DNA of 64,000 nucleotides from Paenibacillus sp. BK033 (lineage in GTDB: Bacteria > Bacillota > Bacilli > Paenibacillales > Paenibacillaceae), in contig NZ_SLVP01000001.1 of NCBI RefSeq assembly GCF_004345425.1, positions 1-64,000 on the forward strand. The letters run 5' to 3'. A program made the position numbers and the translations under genes. Of this stretch, positions 1-9,038 are shown piece after piece. Each line of letters opens with the position of its first letter. Positions within the stretch are counted from its first letter, which is position 1. The notes under the pieces were generated by a model. The model ran no database searches and was not told the origin of the DNA. It was given only the letters and a program-made list of their open reading frames with translations.

Positions 1-110
1 GACCTTCCTCACCAGCCGTAAGAATAGTATAAAACGCCGCATCAAAATTTTCATTATTCTGTGGTGCCCCGTGAGGGGCATGGATGGCTAACGGGGTACG
101 ATAGTTCAAT

Positions 111-156
111 CAACAAAAGCTGCAGCGGATCGGAGAATCTACTGCAGCTTTTGTTG
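111..156 (+). terminator. Strong hairpin, probable transcription terminator
   Basis: A perfect 15-bp inverted repeat (111-125 with 142-156) encloses a 16-base loop. The right arm ends in a short T-rich stretch. It probably ends a gene lying before the window. Bases 1-110 show only a small GCCCC/GGGGC hairpin at about 65-78 and no recognisable coding sequence. Confidence 0.6.
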
Positions 157-275
157 AAGTAAAGGGCAGAACGGTTCCAATATGTGGCTGCATTAGTTAC
201 AATCTCAGCAGTTGTTTTGACATCTTTTCAAATACATTAATTTATATGAAATAGATTTTGCGAGGTGTGCGTGTA

Positions 276-436
276 TTGAACGGAAATGAGCAATGGCATC
301 GACATTTGGGGGCATATGGGATTTGTTTGAATGATGAAAAGTTATTAGTTATTCATTAGGGAGGCGGTCCATACTTCGGGCGATATGACCTGCCTGGTGG
401 CACGGTTGATGCTTCACTTTTACAGCGACGAACTTG
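276..436 (+). pseudogene. Nudix hydrolase N-terminal fragment, interrupted
   Basis: Translation from a TTG at 276, eight bases after a GAGGTG ribosome-binding site, gives the typical opening of a Nudix hydrolase: RHLGAYGICLNDEKLLVIH, an in-frame TAG at 357-359, then GGGPYFGRYDLPGGTVD. The LPGGTV segment is the start of the Nudix box, but the rest of the box (REXXEE) is missing and the frame closes at 436. Both an internal stop and a truncation are therefore present. A functional Nudix enzyme is about 130-160 aa. This is almost certainly a dead remnant. The Nudix identity rests on the beta-strand pattern and GGGPYFGRYDLPGG, and is an inference. Confidence 0.6.
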
Positions 437-546
437 AAAATTCCCCCTCGCACGTGATTACATCAAATTGGAGGGGCTGAAAAGTCTCCTTCTTCAATTT
501 GCTCGAAAACTTGCTTTCACACCAAATTCAAGATGTTGCTCATCAG

Positions 547-572
547 AGGCTCCGCTATGGCGGAGCCTTTTC
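547..572 (+). terminator. Rho-independent terminator
   Basis: A nine-base stem (547-555 with 560-568) has a four-base loop and is followed by a TTTT run on the plus strand. It probably served the decayed Nudix gene, and it lies just beyond the 3' end of the minus-strand LysM gene. Confidence 0.65.
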
Positions 573-589
573 TGTCAGATTTCGATGAC

Positions 590-1615
590 TTAAGCCTTTG
601 GAATTTTTAGCACCGTGCCGGCTTTTACATCATCAATATTAGCAATATGATTGTAATTCGCGATGAACATCACATATTTGTCGGAGCCGTAATAGATTTT
701 GGAGATGCTGTAGAGAGTCTCGCCACTCTTTACGGTATGATCGGATGTCTCGTTAACATCCGGCTTGTAGTTTTTCAGGGAAGGAATGATGAGATTGGTG
801 CCAGCTTTCAAGCCTACATTTTTATCAAGCTTGTTTTCTTTCGCGATATAATCCACATATTCCACCGATTTGTAGAACATTCTGGAAACTCCTGACAGCG
901 TGTCGCCTGCTTGGATTAGATAGGTAGCGGGCAAGTGTATTTTGGAATAGTCTTTAGTTCCTTGCTGGCCGCCATTTATCGATCCGGTTGTTGATGACAA
1001 GGCTGGGATCTTAAGAGTATCTCCGGCTTTCATATCATTAATAAACAAGATATGGTTATGCTCAGCAAGCAGATTATAATACTCCTTAGATTGATAAAAC
1101 TTCTCTGATATCAATCTTAGCGTATCGCCTTTTTGGACCACATAGGTTGTTGGTAGCTTCACCGTTTTAGCAGGGGCTTCCGTAGGTTTTTCTATCTGTG
1201 CAGGCTTAGGCGTCTCCGTTGGCTTATCGCTTTCTCTGACTGGTGTGTTGGATGCAAGGGGAGCAGGTTCTTCTATTAAATCATTATAATCCTCTGCACG
1301 CTCTTGTTCCTCTTCGCTGTCAACGGATCCGGCGGTGATGGGGTCATCTTCCAATAGCTCGTTTCCGCCATTCCCATTATTAAGGGAATCTGAATCAGCT
1401 GGCTTGCCGATTCTGTTCTGCGCATTGGCTTGCTCGGCATCCCCGGCAGCTATCGGAAGTTTAGAATCAACTTTATTCGTATATTTGCCGTACAATACTC
1501 CGCAAATGCCAACAAGAATGATGACTATCGCCAGATAGATGATGAGATTTGTTTGTTTTAAAGATACCAATCTGCCTTTGGAATGTTTGCTGCTGCGTGT
1601 GGATCTCTTATTCAA
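590..1615 (-). CDS. Membrane-anchored protein with three LysM domains
   Basis: 341 aa. A short basic cytoplasmic tail is followed by one membrane segment (about residues 23-43), an acidic, Pro/Thr/Glu-rich linker (about 45-155), and three LysM modules at roughly 157-206, 231-280 and 293-341. Each begins with a YVVQKGDTL-like motif and ends in KIP-type residues. LysM modules bind peptidoglycan or chitin N-acetylglucosamine chains, so this protein is expected to sit in the membrane with its C-terminus in the wall. No catalytic domain is present, so it may be a scaffold or spore/wall organiser. The start is a TTG at 1615 preceded by AAAGGAG. It is divergent from the wall amidase at 1901, which fits a shared cell-wall role. 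Confidence 0.85.
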   Translation of the reverse strand: MNKRSTRSSKHSKGRLVSLKQTNLIIYLAIVIILVGICGVLYGKYTNKVDSKLPIAAGDAEQANAQNRIGKPADSDSLNNGNGGNELLEDDPITAGSVDSEEEQERAEDYNDLIEEPAPLASNTPVRESDKPTETPKPAQIEKPTEAPAKTVKLPTTYVVQKGDTLRLISEKFYQSKEYYNLLAEHNHILFINDMKAGDTLKIPALSSTTGSINGGQQGTKDYSKIHLPATYLIQAGDTLSGVSRMFYKSVEYVDYIAKENKLDKNVGLKAGTNLIIPSLKNYKPDVNETSDHTVKSGETLYSISKIYYGSDKYVMFIANYNHIANIDDVKAGTVLKIPKA

Positions 1616-1900
1616 AACGTAATCTTCTCCTTTGTTCCTCCATTTAAACCTATTCTATCGGACTTATTGAACTCTGTGGAATGGGCCTTAATAGCCAATT
1701 CATTCTCAACGAGCACTGCTAGTATTGCATATAGCCTGCTTTAAGTATGCCAATTTGAACAGTAGTCCTCTTTAGAAAATGTAGTTCTTTGGTGGCGCAT
1801 GAGAATGCGGCTTAATATAGGTCTGCACGAATCTAGTTATTTCAGATATAATAGTAGACCTACATATCCTAAGAATATTAAAGGAGACTTATAGACTTCT

Positions 1901-3010
1901 ATGAAAAAAATTGTATACCTGACAATTTTGATCTGTGGGTTGATTAGTATTTCTGGTTATATACCAAACCGAGCGGAAGCAAGCGGTAGTTATACGGCCA
2001 AGGTATACACCGACTCATTAAATGTCCGCAGCGAGCCATCGCGTGATTCGTCGATCGTAGGCGGTTTGAAGAATGGCGAGATTGTAACGGTTTCAGCTGA
2101 AGAGTACGGCTGGCTGCGCATCAAGTCGGACCGCGTCTCCGGTTGGGTGGCAGGACATTATTTGAAGAAAGTCGATGGCAACGTCGTTACGGCATCGGCG
2201 ACAGATCAAGATGACAGCGTGCAGAACAGCTCTGCAGCCGCCCGTGCGACTGTGCTGGTAGATAGGCTTCGGCTCAGGGCAGGCGCCGGATTAAACCATA
2301 AAATTCTGGGATATCTAACAAAAGGTGAGGCTGTTACGATAATAGACAACCGGGAAGGATGGGTTCGGGTCCAGACCCGGGATAAGCAACTCGGCTGGGT
2401 ATCGGATCGTTATATCGCGAAAGGCGAAACACGAACGGCGGCGGTTTCTTCGGGAAAATCGAAGAGCCTCAAGGGGAAAGTAATCGTAATCGACCCCGGT
2501 CACGGCGGAGACGATCCCGGAATGATCGGAACTACATATGAAACGATTGAGAAAAATCTTAATTTAAGCACTTCCTTCTACTTAGAGGATGAGCTTCGCA
2601 GTCGTGGAGCGCGCGTCCTCATGACAAGAACGAAGAATGAGGAGAAGCCCGGGCTGTCCGATAGGGTCAAGATAAGCGAATCCGCGGGTGCGGACGCATT
2701 CGTCAGCATCCATTATAATTCTTCGGAGAAAAACACGTCCGGCATACTTACCTTCTATTATTCGAATACAAAAGATCGGCCATTGGCCCGCGCGATAGAA
2801 AACAGGCTTGCGGACGGCATCGGCTTGAAGAGCAACGGGATCTCATACGGCAATCTTCACGTTTTGCGGGAAAACGATACGGTATCCGCACTCATAGAGC
2901 TCGGCTTCTTGTCCAACGCAAAAGATGAATCCATCGTCCGCGGCTCCAGCTATCAGAAAATAGCAGCCAAAGCAATTGCGAATGGGCTGGAGGATTACTT
3001 CAGCAGGTAA
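1901..3010 (+). CDS. Secreted N-acetylmuramoyl-L-alanine amidase with two SH3b domains
   Basis: 369 aa. A signal peptide (to about residue 27) precedes two bacterial SH3 modules (about 31-91 and 112-172, each with an LNVRS/LRLRAG opening and a GWV core) and a C-terminal amidase_3 domain (about 190-366). Zinc and catalytic residues are visible: His in IDPGHGG, Glu in TIEKNLN, His in VSIHYNS, and the catalytic Glu in ALIELGFLSN. The enzyme cleaves the amide bond between N-acetylmuramic acid and L-alanine of peptidoglycan outside the cell; the SH3b modules give wall binding. An AAGGAGA site lies 13 bases before the ATG, which is a long spacing. A TATAAT hexamer near 1847 is a likely -10 element. 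It is probably an autolysin or cell-separation enzyme. Confidence 0.92.
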   Translation: MKKIVYLTILICGLISISGYIPNRAEASGSYTAKVYTDSLNVRSEPSRDSSIVGGLKNGEIVTVSAEEYGWLRIKSDRVSGWVAGHYLKKVDGNVVTASATDQDDSVQNSSAAARATVLVDRLRLRAGAGLNHKILGYLTKGEAVTIIDNREGWVRVQTRDKQLGWVSDRYIAKGETRTAAVSSGKSKSLKGKVIVIDPGHGGDDPGMIGTTYETIEKNLNLSTSFYLEDELRSRGARVLMTRTKNEEKPGLSDRVKISESAGADAFVSIHYNSSEKNTSGILTFYYSNTKDRPLARAIENRLADGIGLKSNGISYGNLHVLRENDTVSALIELGFLSNAKDESIVRGSSYQKIAAKAIANGLEDYFSR

Positions 3011-3133
3011 CAGAGTGGTTCGTTATAGCGCAAGGCGTCAACAACTGCCTGTTTTATTTATTTCCCAGTCCGAATTCAATCTTATGCATAGTTTATTCTA
3101 ATGCATTGAGTGATGTGGAAGGATGAGGGAAAC

Positions 3134-3298
3134 GTGAAACAAAATCACAACTGGAAGAATAATACACACACGAAGAAAAAAAGGAAAAAAGAGGAGCTGC
3201 AACCCACAGGACAAAAGCTTGATTCAAATCTAAATGAGTTAGAATGGTTGGACGGGAAAGATGAATACAAAGTGAAGGAAAGACGAAGGGAAGAGTAA
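3134..3298 (+). CDS. Small highly charged protein of unknown function
   Basis: 54 aa from a GTG at 3134, preceded by AAGGATGAGGGAAAC, which places a purine-rich ribosome-binding site at good distance. An upstream in-frame GTG at 3110 lacks such a site. The protein is rich in Lys, Glu and Asn (a KKKRKKEE run near residue 16) with no hydrophobic segment, so it is soluble and probably disordered. Such short Lys/Glu-rich proteins are common in spore-formers, but I recognise no family. Coding status is plausible rather than certain. Confidence 0.45.
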   Translation: MKQNHNWKNNTHTKKKRKKEELQPTGQKLDSNLNELEWLDGKDEYKVKERRREE

Positions 3299-3423
3299 TA
3301 ATTTTGTTTTACGTAATATCGAATTGAGATTTTTTATATCACTATAGTACGAAGAACACGCCCGAAGCTATTGATATGTTCGGGGACAAGGGCTTCATCT
3401 AACGAAGAACGATAGCGCTATCC

Positions 3424-3483
3424 AGGAGCAGTTTGCCACCACGGCAGCTGCTCCTTCGTCATTAAGCTTAATAAGCAGGGTAG
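3424..3483 (+). repeat. Dispersed 60-nt hairpin-containing repeat, copy A
   Basis: This stretch starts AGGAGCAG, contains the complementary CTGCTCCT about 25 bases from the start, then TTAAGC and a GGGTAG end. A diverged copy of the same length lies at 9039-9098; 25 of the first 33 positions agree, including both stem arms. Both lie between genes. The stem resembles a terminator without a T-tract. A mobile or MITE-like element, or a conserved structured RNA, are possible readings. Confidence 0.45.
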
Positions 3484-3533
3484 TTATTAGGCCAATCGGG
3501 TAAATTAACTAAAAAATGATGGAGGATTTACCG

Positions 3534-3611
3534 ATGCGGTGGAGATGTGTCCTGCTAATTTGTGTATTGGGTTTAGTTATGGATTGTACAGAGGCTTACA
3601 GTGAAGACTAA
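3534..3611 (+). CDS. Possible 25-aa hydrophobic micro-ORF
   Basis: The ATG at 3534 follows GGAGG with eight bases between, and opens a 25-codon frame: a basic start (MRWR), a hydrophobic core (VLLICVLGLVM) and a polar end (CTEAYSED). Its stop overlaps the ATG of the next short frame at 3611 (TAATG). The ribosome-binding site and coupling are suggestive, but the surroundings look decayed, so this may be the leftover front of a degraded gene. Confidence 0.25.
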   Translation: MRWRCVLLICVLGLVMDCTEAYSED

Positions 3612-3718
3612 TGTCCTATGGTCGGGTGGAACTTGAAAATAAGAAAGTAATATCTGAACTTAAAATCTTATTCGCTCCAACTGGTTCATTCCAACTTTTC
3701 GCTCGTTGGAATCGATGA
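3611..3718 (+). pseudogene. Short truncated ORF, probable gene remnant
   Basis: 35 codons opened by the TAATG overlap with the micro-ORF before it. The translation contains ELKILFAPTGSFQ. I associate this kind of segment with a small uncharacterised Paenibacillus family, but here it stops soon afterwards at 3718. The following 180 bases keep no frame that continues it convincingly. I read 3534-3900 as decayed coding sequence. The family memory is weak. Confidence 0.25.
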
Positions 3719-3958
3719 CAGCAGTCTCGCCGCGACCTGCGAGGTTCCGCTGACTTCCGAGAAGTAGCCAAAGCAAAAACTCGGCAAAAAAGCCGTCGGG
3801 TTTTGGTTGGATATGATTCAAACCCTATTATACAAACCGTCATTGATAGCGAGTGCATCGACAGCGGTACCCAAGTGATAATGAAGCAGGCATAGACCAA
3901 AGCCCTATGCTACTGTCGTGTGTTCAGACCGGAGCATTTTCTTTGTAAAATAGAAAGA

Positions 3959-3995
3959 GACCCTTCCGGTTGGATATTGTCCAGCCGGAAGGGTC
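3959..3995 (-). terminator. Terminator for the SLH esterase gene
   Basis: A 15-bp stem (3959-3973 with 3981-3995, one G-U pair) has a seven-base loop. It lies 21 bases past the stop of the minus-strand gene and is followed on that strand by a T-rich stretch; on the plus strand it is followed by ATTTTT. It may work in both directions. Confidence 0.7.
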
Positions 3996-4016
3996 CGCAT
4001 TTTTCTGTTTACGCTT

Positions 4017-7000
4017 TTACTTAGCCAGATATTCGACGAACCTTACAAAGATAGTGGCTACTTCGGCGCGGGTGGCGGTGGCGTTGGGGTCAAAGAGGTT
4101 GTTCGGCTTGCCTGATACAATGCCGATGCCCTGCAGCGCCTGAACGGCCTTGAGCGCCCATGAGCTGATCTCACTCTCGTCCGCGAAGGAGTTAGATTGG
4201 CTTTCAGGTATCTCATAGCCCTTGTACTTCATGAAGTTGTACAGGATCACCAGCATCTGTTCGCGCGTCAACGGTGAATTGGGGTCAAACAGGTCTACGT
4301 TTATACCGTTGACAATGCCGCTTTCGGCCGCCCACTCGACTGCCGCCGTGTACCACTGCCCGTCCGTCACGTCGCTAAAGCGGGAACTCGTGTAGCCGGA
4401 GCGGTTTACGTTCTCAAGATTGGCTAGTACCTGCACGAACATCGCGCGCGTCATTGAGGTGCCTGGTGAGAACGTCGTGGACGCCGTGCCGTTGAAAAGG
4501 CTGTATGTGTAGGCGAAGTTTACGTAGCTGTAGAACCATTCGTCCTTGTTGACATCCCTGAAAGGATTGCCCGACATCACGAGGAAGCCCAGCGGGGTGT
4601 CGTCATCGAACACAAGCTCCGCACCCTCATGGATGTTCATCGACATGCCGTTGTTTAAGCCGACACTCGCGCCGCCCGGTCCTACCACAACCTCGCCGCC
4701 GCTCTGTATCTTCGAGCCGCTATGGATATCCATCTGGTTGCCGTTCGGCAGGTTCACATGCGCGTCTCCGCCGCCAACTGTGACTGTACCGTCGCCCGCT
4801 ATCGTCGAGCCGCCCGGAATGGTCACTGTGCTGTTGCCGCCAGGTAGTGCCACTTCGGCGCTCTTGCCCGCCGGAATGGTCACCTTATCGTTTGAGTCTA
4901 TAGTTGTGCCTTCCGGTACCTTAATCTTCGTCCCACCCTTGATCGCGATCTCGCCGCCGCCGGGTAGGGTGGTGTTGCCGTTTTTGTCTGTGACCGCGGG
5001 CTTATCCTTAGGTGTATTCACAGTGTAGTTCGACTTCGATCCCGCGTCTGTCCCGTTGCCCGTATTTCCGCTGTTGCCACCAGAAGGATTGGGCACAGTA
5101 GGAGTTGTCGTCTTTGTCGGCGTAGCCGTTGCACGGATCTCCGCGCCTTCGCCCTTCGCATTTACAGCAACGATCTTGAAGGTGTAGGCTTGGTCGTTTG
5201 TCAGGCCCGTGAAGGTATATTTGGTCTCTGCCGCACCTAGTGTGACTAGCGTCACGCTGCCGTACCAGACCTTGTAACCCACTATCGCGCTGCCACCGTC
5301 GTCAGCCGGGGCAGTCCAGCTTAATGTGACCTGTCCGTCGCCCGCCGTTGCTTTGAAGTCGCCCGGAGCACCGGGCCCATCCGTTTTTCTCTGCGCGAAC
5401 ATCCAATCAAAGACGTCTGTGTAGTCATTGCTCCAAGCCGGCAAGTTAGGGGACTGCGCCGTTGGAGCTATGCTCCAAGTTCCCATCGTTATCTGGTTGT
5501 AAAGAACCGCAGCTTCAACCTCGTGCGCTATATAATCAGGCAGGGCAGGTGTGTTGTTTGGATTCGGCCTCTGACTCGGCTGATCATATTGATTGTAGGG
5601 CCATGTAAGAGCCTCATTGCTCTCAAAGCGGGAAGCTCTCGCGTTGGTCATTTTCGGCATATTGGTGTTTATGAAGGTAGCGAGGTTAGTCTGGTATATT
5701 CCAACGTTATTAGCATTGATAAACATCCAATAGGCCAGTTTGGCGTGAGCGTCGTTGGCGTTCGCGTTCGGTGATCCGTTTACCGGAGACATAGGTGCTG
5801 CGGCCGCGAAGAAGCCGGGGTAGTCGTTAACTAAGGTGTTCGTATACAGGCCGCCCCAAGAGAAGCCGGCCGCGTAAATACGGTTAGGGTCTACTGCGCC
5901 GCTGGCAACCAGATCGTCTATAACCTTCTTAACATTGGCTGTGGAGGGAGTAGATACGCCATTATAGGAAATATTCAGGATATGGCTGGCGTATTTTTCG
6001 GGATTTCCTTCCATTTTTTTCATTAGAGCGACCGAGCCGTTGGCGGATTTCATGGCCGCTTTGGGGTCTGTTTCAGCGTTTGTGCCGCCGCGTGACCTGC
6101 CGTGGGTATACACATACAGCGGCAATCGTTGCACCACATTACCGTTGCCATCCTTGTGAAGGTAGAGCGCGCGATTGACCGAATCGCCCGTGGGTGTTGT
6201 AAACTTGTCAAGGATCGGATTTACAACTTTGTCCTGTTCAAAAACCACGTTGCGAAGCGAACTCCCATCTGTTAGTTGGAGCTCGTCGTTCTGGACGATG
6301 TTGTAAACTTGCTTTGTCGAGTTACTGTTGCCGTCCAGCGTTATATTGCCGCCGCTCTCTGAATAAAACTCAAACTCAACTACGATGTAACGGCCGCTTG
6401 CCAGTCCTTCTTGATAATCCGGTGAATGGCTTACCGTCCCCAGATAGCCGCGTACCTTTGGTTCGTTGTTGGCGTATACCCTTGTGATCTTGCGCGTCCC
6501 TTCAAAGGTCACCGAGTCGCCGCCGAGGGTCGTGTTCCTAGCCGAGACGGTAAACAAGCCCGGTTTAAGCGCGGAGCCTAAAGCCGCCTTCCCATCGCCT
6601 AAGTCAATGATGACGGCCGTCGTGTACTCGCCACGGGCGAAGTTGTCATTCCATACGATAAAGGGAAGCTGCTTCGCGTCCGGATCGTTTTTGAATGTCA
6701 CGTGAATGGTATGGTCAGCATCAACATTTGCAAAGGTATAAGTGCCAGCAGTTAGAGTCACGGCCTCGCCGTCTACCGTTACGGTATCCACAATTTTGCC
6801 GTGATTGGGGGTAAACGTAAATTGTTTGCTTGAGCCCTTAGCAAGTCTCAGAACATCGCCGGGTGGGTCCGGCGTTATTATACCGCCCGGTCCCGCCGTG
6901 GCGGTGATTGAGAATCTGGTGTCCGCTTCATTGGCTGAAGTAAGCTGCAGGCTGTCTGTAAATGTAGCATCGCTGGAATAACCCGCGTCCGGAACTCCGA

Positions 7001-7640
7001 AAGAGGAAACGACTTCATAGCGGTCACCGCCCTTTTCCGTCGAGTTATTGATATAGACCTCAAAGGTAAGCTTGCCTTCCTGTAAGGTCAAGGTTCCTTT
7101 GGGTATTCTCATCTCCACGATATATCCTGTATCCGTGATCTGGGTCCACGCAGCTCTGCCAGGAGCGGACTGTCCTGAAAACACGCCCGTCGCGCTGACG
7201 CGCCATTGGTTTGAGCCTCCGGATCCATTGCCGACATAAAACTCCAGGCTGTCGTACTGGTAATCTCCTCCGGCTCCCTGATAGAGATTGCTGTCCTTCA
7301 CAACTACGCGGGCATACAGGTAGTCGTGGTCCCAAAGGATTCTGGCTGTGCCCGTGGCATGGGGTCTGGGGTCGTCGGGTACAGTGCTTTTGTTGATGGG
7401 ATGTTCCATTGTCAAGGCCCACAGCGGGTCGTTTGACCCGAGTTCGGGAGTTCCGAAAATGGCGGTCGGCGTATCATTCGCCTGCAAGGTTGTAAGAGTT
7501 GTAGAACCGAGGTCGCCATCACGTGCTTCTGCGTACTGGATGTTGCCAGAGGCGGCGGCAAAGCTGGCAGGCGTTAGCGACGCCACCATTATTACCAAGC
7601 AACAGAGGAACGAGAGCATTCTGCCAAATCGTTTTGACAT
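4017..7640 (-). CDS. S-layer-anchored multidomain esterase (CBM9-like, PHB-depolymerase/feruloyl-esterase-like, Fn3, SLH x3)
   Basis: 1207 aa from the ATG at 7640, which follows AAGGAGG (a TTG directly before it is the alternative). Order: signal peptide (1-28); CBM9-like sugar-binding module (about 35-235; 'ILWDHDYLYARVVVKD'); a glycine-rich repeat of the bacterial-repeat type (about 245-320); an Ig-like stretch leading into an alpha/beta-hydrolase esterase with nucleophile elbow GFSWGG (Ser594); a fibronectin type III domain (about 755-845); a low-complexity Gly/Thr repeat linker with alternating 'GGG..V.VPxG' turns; three SLH domains (last ~190 residues) that dock on pyruvylated secondary wall polymer. 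Such esterases typically release ester-linked groups from plant polymers, with the CBM holding substrate. It is a single-gene unit with its own terminator. The exact substrate is not visible. Feruloyl/acetyl esterase and polyhydroxyalkanoate depolymerase are both possible. Confidence 0.85.
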   Translation of the reverse strand: MSKRFGRMLSFLCCLVIMVASLTPASFAAASGNIQYAEARDGDLGSTTLTTLQANDTPTAIFGTPELGSNDPLWALTMEHPINKSTVPDDPRPHATGTARILWDHDYLYARVVVKDSNLYQGAGGDYQYDSLEFYVGNGSGGSNQWRVSATGVFSGQSAPGRAAWTQITDTGYIVEMRIPKGTLTLQEGKLTFEVYINNSTEKGGDRYEVVSSFGVPDAGYSSDATFTDSLQLTSANEADTRFSITATAGPGGIITPDPPGDVLRLAKGSSKQFTFTPNHGKIVDTVTVDGEAVTLTAGTYTFANVDADHTIHVTFKNDPDAKQLPFIVWNDNFARGEYTTAVIIDLGDGKAALGSALKPGLFTVSARNTTLGGDSVTFEGTRKITRVYANNEPKVRGYLGTVSHSPDYQEGLASGRYIVVEFEFYSESGGNITLDGNSNSTKQVYNIVQNDELQLTDGSSLRNVVFEQDKVVNPILDKFTTPTGDSVNRALYLHKDGNGNVVQRLPLYVYTHGRSRGGTNAETDPKAAMKSANGSVALMKKMEGNPEKYASHILNISYNGVSTPSTANVKKVIDDLVASGAVDPNRIYAAGFSWGGLYTNTLVNDYPGFFAAAAPMSPVNGSPNANANDAHAKLAYWMFINANNVGIYQTNLATFINTNMPKMTNARASRFESNEALTWPYNQYDQPSQRPNPNNTPALPDYIAHEVEAAVLYNQITMGTWSIAPTAQSPNLPAWSNDYTDVFDWMFAQRKTDGPGAPGDFKATAGDGQVTLSWTAPADDGGSAIVGYKVWYGSVTLVTLGAAETKYTFTGLTNDQAYTFKIVAVNAKGEGAEIRATATPTKTTTPTVPNPSGGNSGNTGNGTDAGSKSNYTVNTPKDKPAVTDKNGNTTLPGGGEIAIKGGTKIKVPEGTTIDSNDKVTIPAGKSAEVALPGGNSTVTIPGGSTIAGDGTVTVGGGDAHVNLPNGNQMDIHSGSKIQSGGEVVVGPGGASVGLNNGMSMNIHEGAELVFDDDTPLGFLVMSGNPFRDVNKDEWFYSYVNFAYTYSLFNGTASTTFSPGTSMTRAMFVQVLANLENVNRSGYTSSRFSDVTDGQWYTAAVEWAAESGIVNGINVDLFDPNSPLTREQMLVILYNFMKYKGYEIPESQSNSFADESEISSWALKAVQALQGIGIVSGKPNNLFDPNATATRAEVATIFVRFVEYLAK

Positions 7641-8292
7641 CAAATGAAAATCCTCCTTATTTTTCGATCCGGTGCGCCTACGGCTTACCCGCATCGTATT
7701 CGGACACATTGTCAATTTGACAAACGCCCAACTATAGGATGTGGTATATTTACCAGGTTTTCAACCTGTCAAAATATAGAATCTATGGAAACGCTTGCTC
7801 CGAGAAATCTTTAACAATAATCATGATTCCATTCAAATAGATGCTGATGTTAAAAAGGTGCGATTCTCATGATGGACGATTCGAAAATGAGAATACATTT
7901 GAAAGATGATTTATGCTAGTCATTTTGATAGAGACCATTTAGAAACTGAACAAAAGAAAAAATCAACTGAAACGCTAAATAGAATTGGCTTTATAAGATA
8001 CAGATTTTGTACTAGAAGAGCTGATTAAGTTGCTTTATTAAATCATAACCCTCTTTGTTGGTGGAAAAGGATCAATAAAAAAGACACTGGAATAGGATAT
8101 CAGTGTCTGTTTTTGTATCGTTTGTACATATGACGCAACGTGGGCAAATTTGCGTTCTAAAACAACCGCATGCACATCAACAGCCGATCTTGAGCTTGAT
8201 TTGCTTGCAACCGTCTCTTTCATTAGGACGTAAAAAGGATAAAGCAGAAAGGATGAGCGTATATTTCTACCCGAGCGGCTTTATTCCGAACA
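7641..8292. other. Intergenic region, 652 bp, no convincing gene
   Basis: This AT-rich stretch has only short frames (16-38 codons around 7869-8026) without consistent ribosome-binding sites. Near the minus-strand gene, TTGACA at about 7712 and TGTCAA at about 7776 form an inverted pair around AGGTTTTCAACCT. This may be the promoter/operator area of the SLH esterase gene, but no clear sigma-A promoter can be fixed. A terminator lies at 8083-8114. Confidence 0.5.
8083..8114 (+). terminator. Rho-independent terminator
   Basis: A seven-base stem, GACACTG/CAGTGTC (8083-8089 with 8101-8107), is followed by TGTTTTT on the plus strand. No intact gene precedes it, so it may be what is left of a lost transcription unit in the 7.8-8.05 kb gap. 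Confidence 0.55.
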
Positions 8293-8979
8293 ATGAAAAC
8301 GCCTAGTTTTATATTCTTCTTCTCCGTGATCCTTGTGTCGGTCTTGACGGGCGTCTTGTCGAGGCCCTATTTCACGGACCGCGTCTTCTACCTGTACGAG
8401 GATACATACAAACTCGCCGGCGAGCAGGACCGTCTCGTCACCTATCATAGCAGTACGGCCGGTCCCGTCCAAATACGTACCGACGACGAGTTGCACCGCA
8501 CTTTGATCATCGGCGGGCAGTCCTATGCGATTGCGGACAAAAGCGTTCCTTACTCTACCAAGTTTCGGGTAACCTATCCGAACGGCCATGTTTACAGAGT
8601 CGAGGATAATAACGGGATTCTCTTGAGCTACGATGACAAAGGCAATATCGTTATGGTTGTTCAAGTGTACGCCAACGGCGAGCGGATTAAGCAGGAAGGG
8701 GAAGAAGATTTTTCTCCGTCGGCACTCGTGATGGCGGCTTACCCTGATTACCATGTCAAACGAGGCATGCCAGGGTTTCTGTTTCTTGCCCTCGGCCTTT
8801 TGATTTTTGGCTGGTGCAACTTCCGGTACCAAGCCTTCCAGGATTTAATGTTCCGCATATCTCCGCAGCGGCTTATGTACGAGAACCCCGAGCCGAGCGA
8901 CTTCTATTATTTCATGAGCAAAGTCGGCGGCATTGTCGTGATGATCGGTTCGATTTTCATCGCTTTCAAAGCGTATTAG
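8293..8979 (+). CDS. Membrane protein with C-terminal DUF6199-like domain
   Basis: 228 aa. One N-terminal membrane segment or signal anchor (about 5-23) is followed by an extracytoplasmic domain of about 140 residues rich in beta-strand (YPNGHVYRVEDNNG...), then two C-terminal membrane segments (about 160-178 and 208-226) joined by a loop with the pattern NPEPSDFYYFMSKVGG. That two-helix hairpin resembles the small DUF6199 family, which also occurs alone at 57196. Function is unknown. There is no good ribosome-binding site just before the ATG, so the start is uncertain. It stands alone, followed by repeat copy B. Confidence 0.65.
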   Translation: MKTPSFIFFFSVILVSVLTGVLSRPYFTDRVFYLYEDTYKLAGEQDRLVTYHSSTAGPVQIRTDDELHRTLIIGGQSYAIADKSVPYSTKFRVTYPNGHVYRVEDNNGILLSYDDKGNIVMVVQVYANGERIKQEGEEDFSPSALVMAAYPDYHVKRGMPGFLFLALGLLIFGWCNFRYQAFQDLMFRISPQRLMYENPEPSDFYYFMSKVGGIVVMIGSIFIAFKAY

Positions 8980-9038
8980 GCGCATGAGGACACTATCTTT
9001 GCGATTCGGTTAAAGTAAAAACAATAGCTTAAAAGCCA

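Noticed and set aside
8103..8306. 67-codon plus-strand frame before the DUF6199-like gene
   Set aside because: It crosses a terminator stem and overlaps the real gene out of frame; no ribosome-binding site was found.
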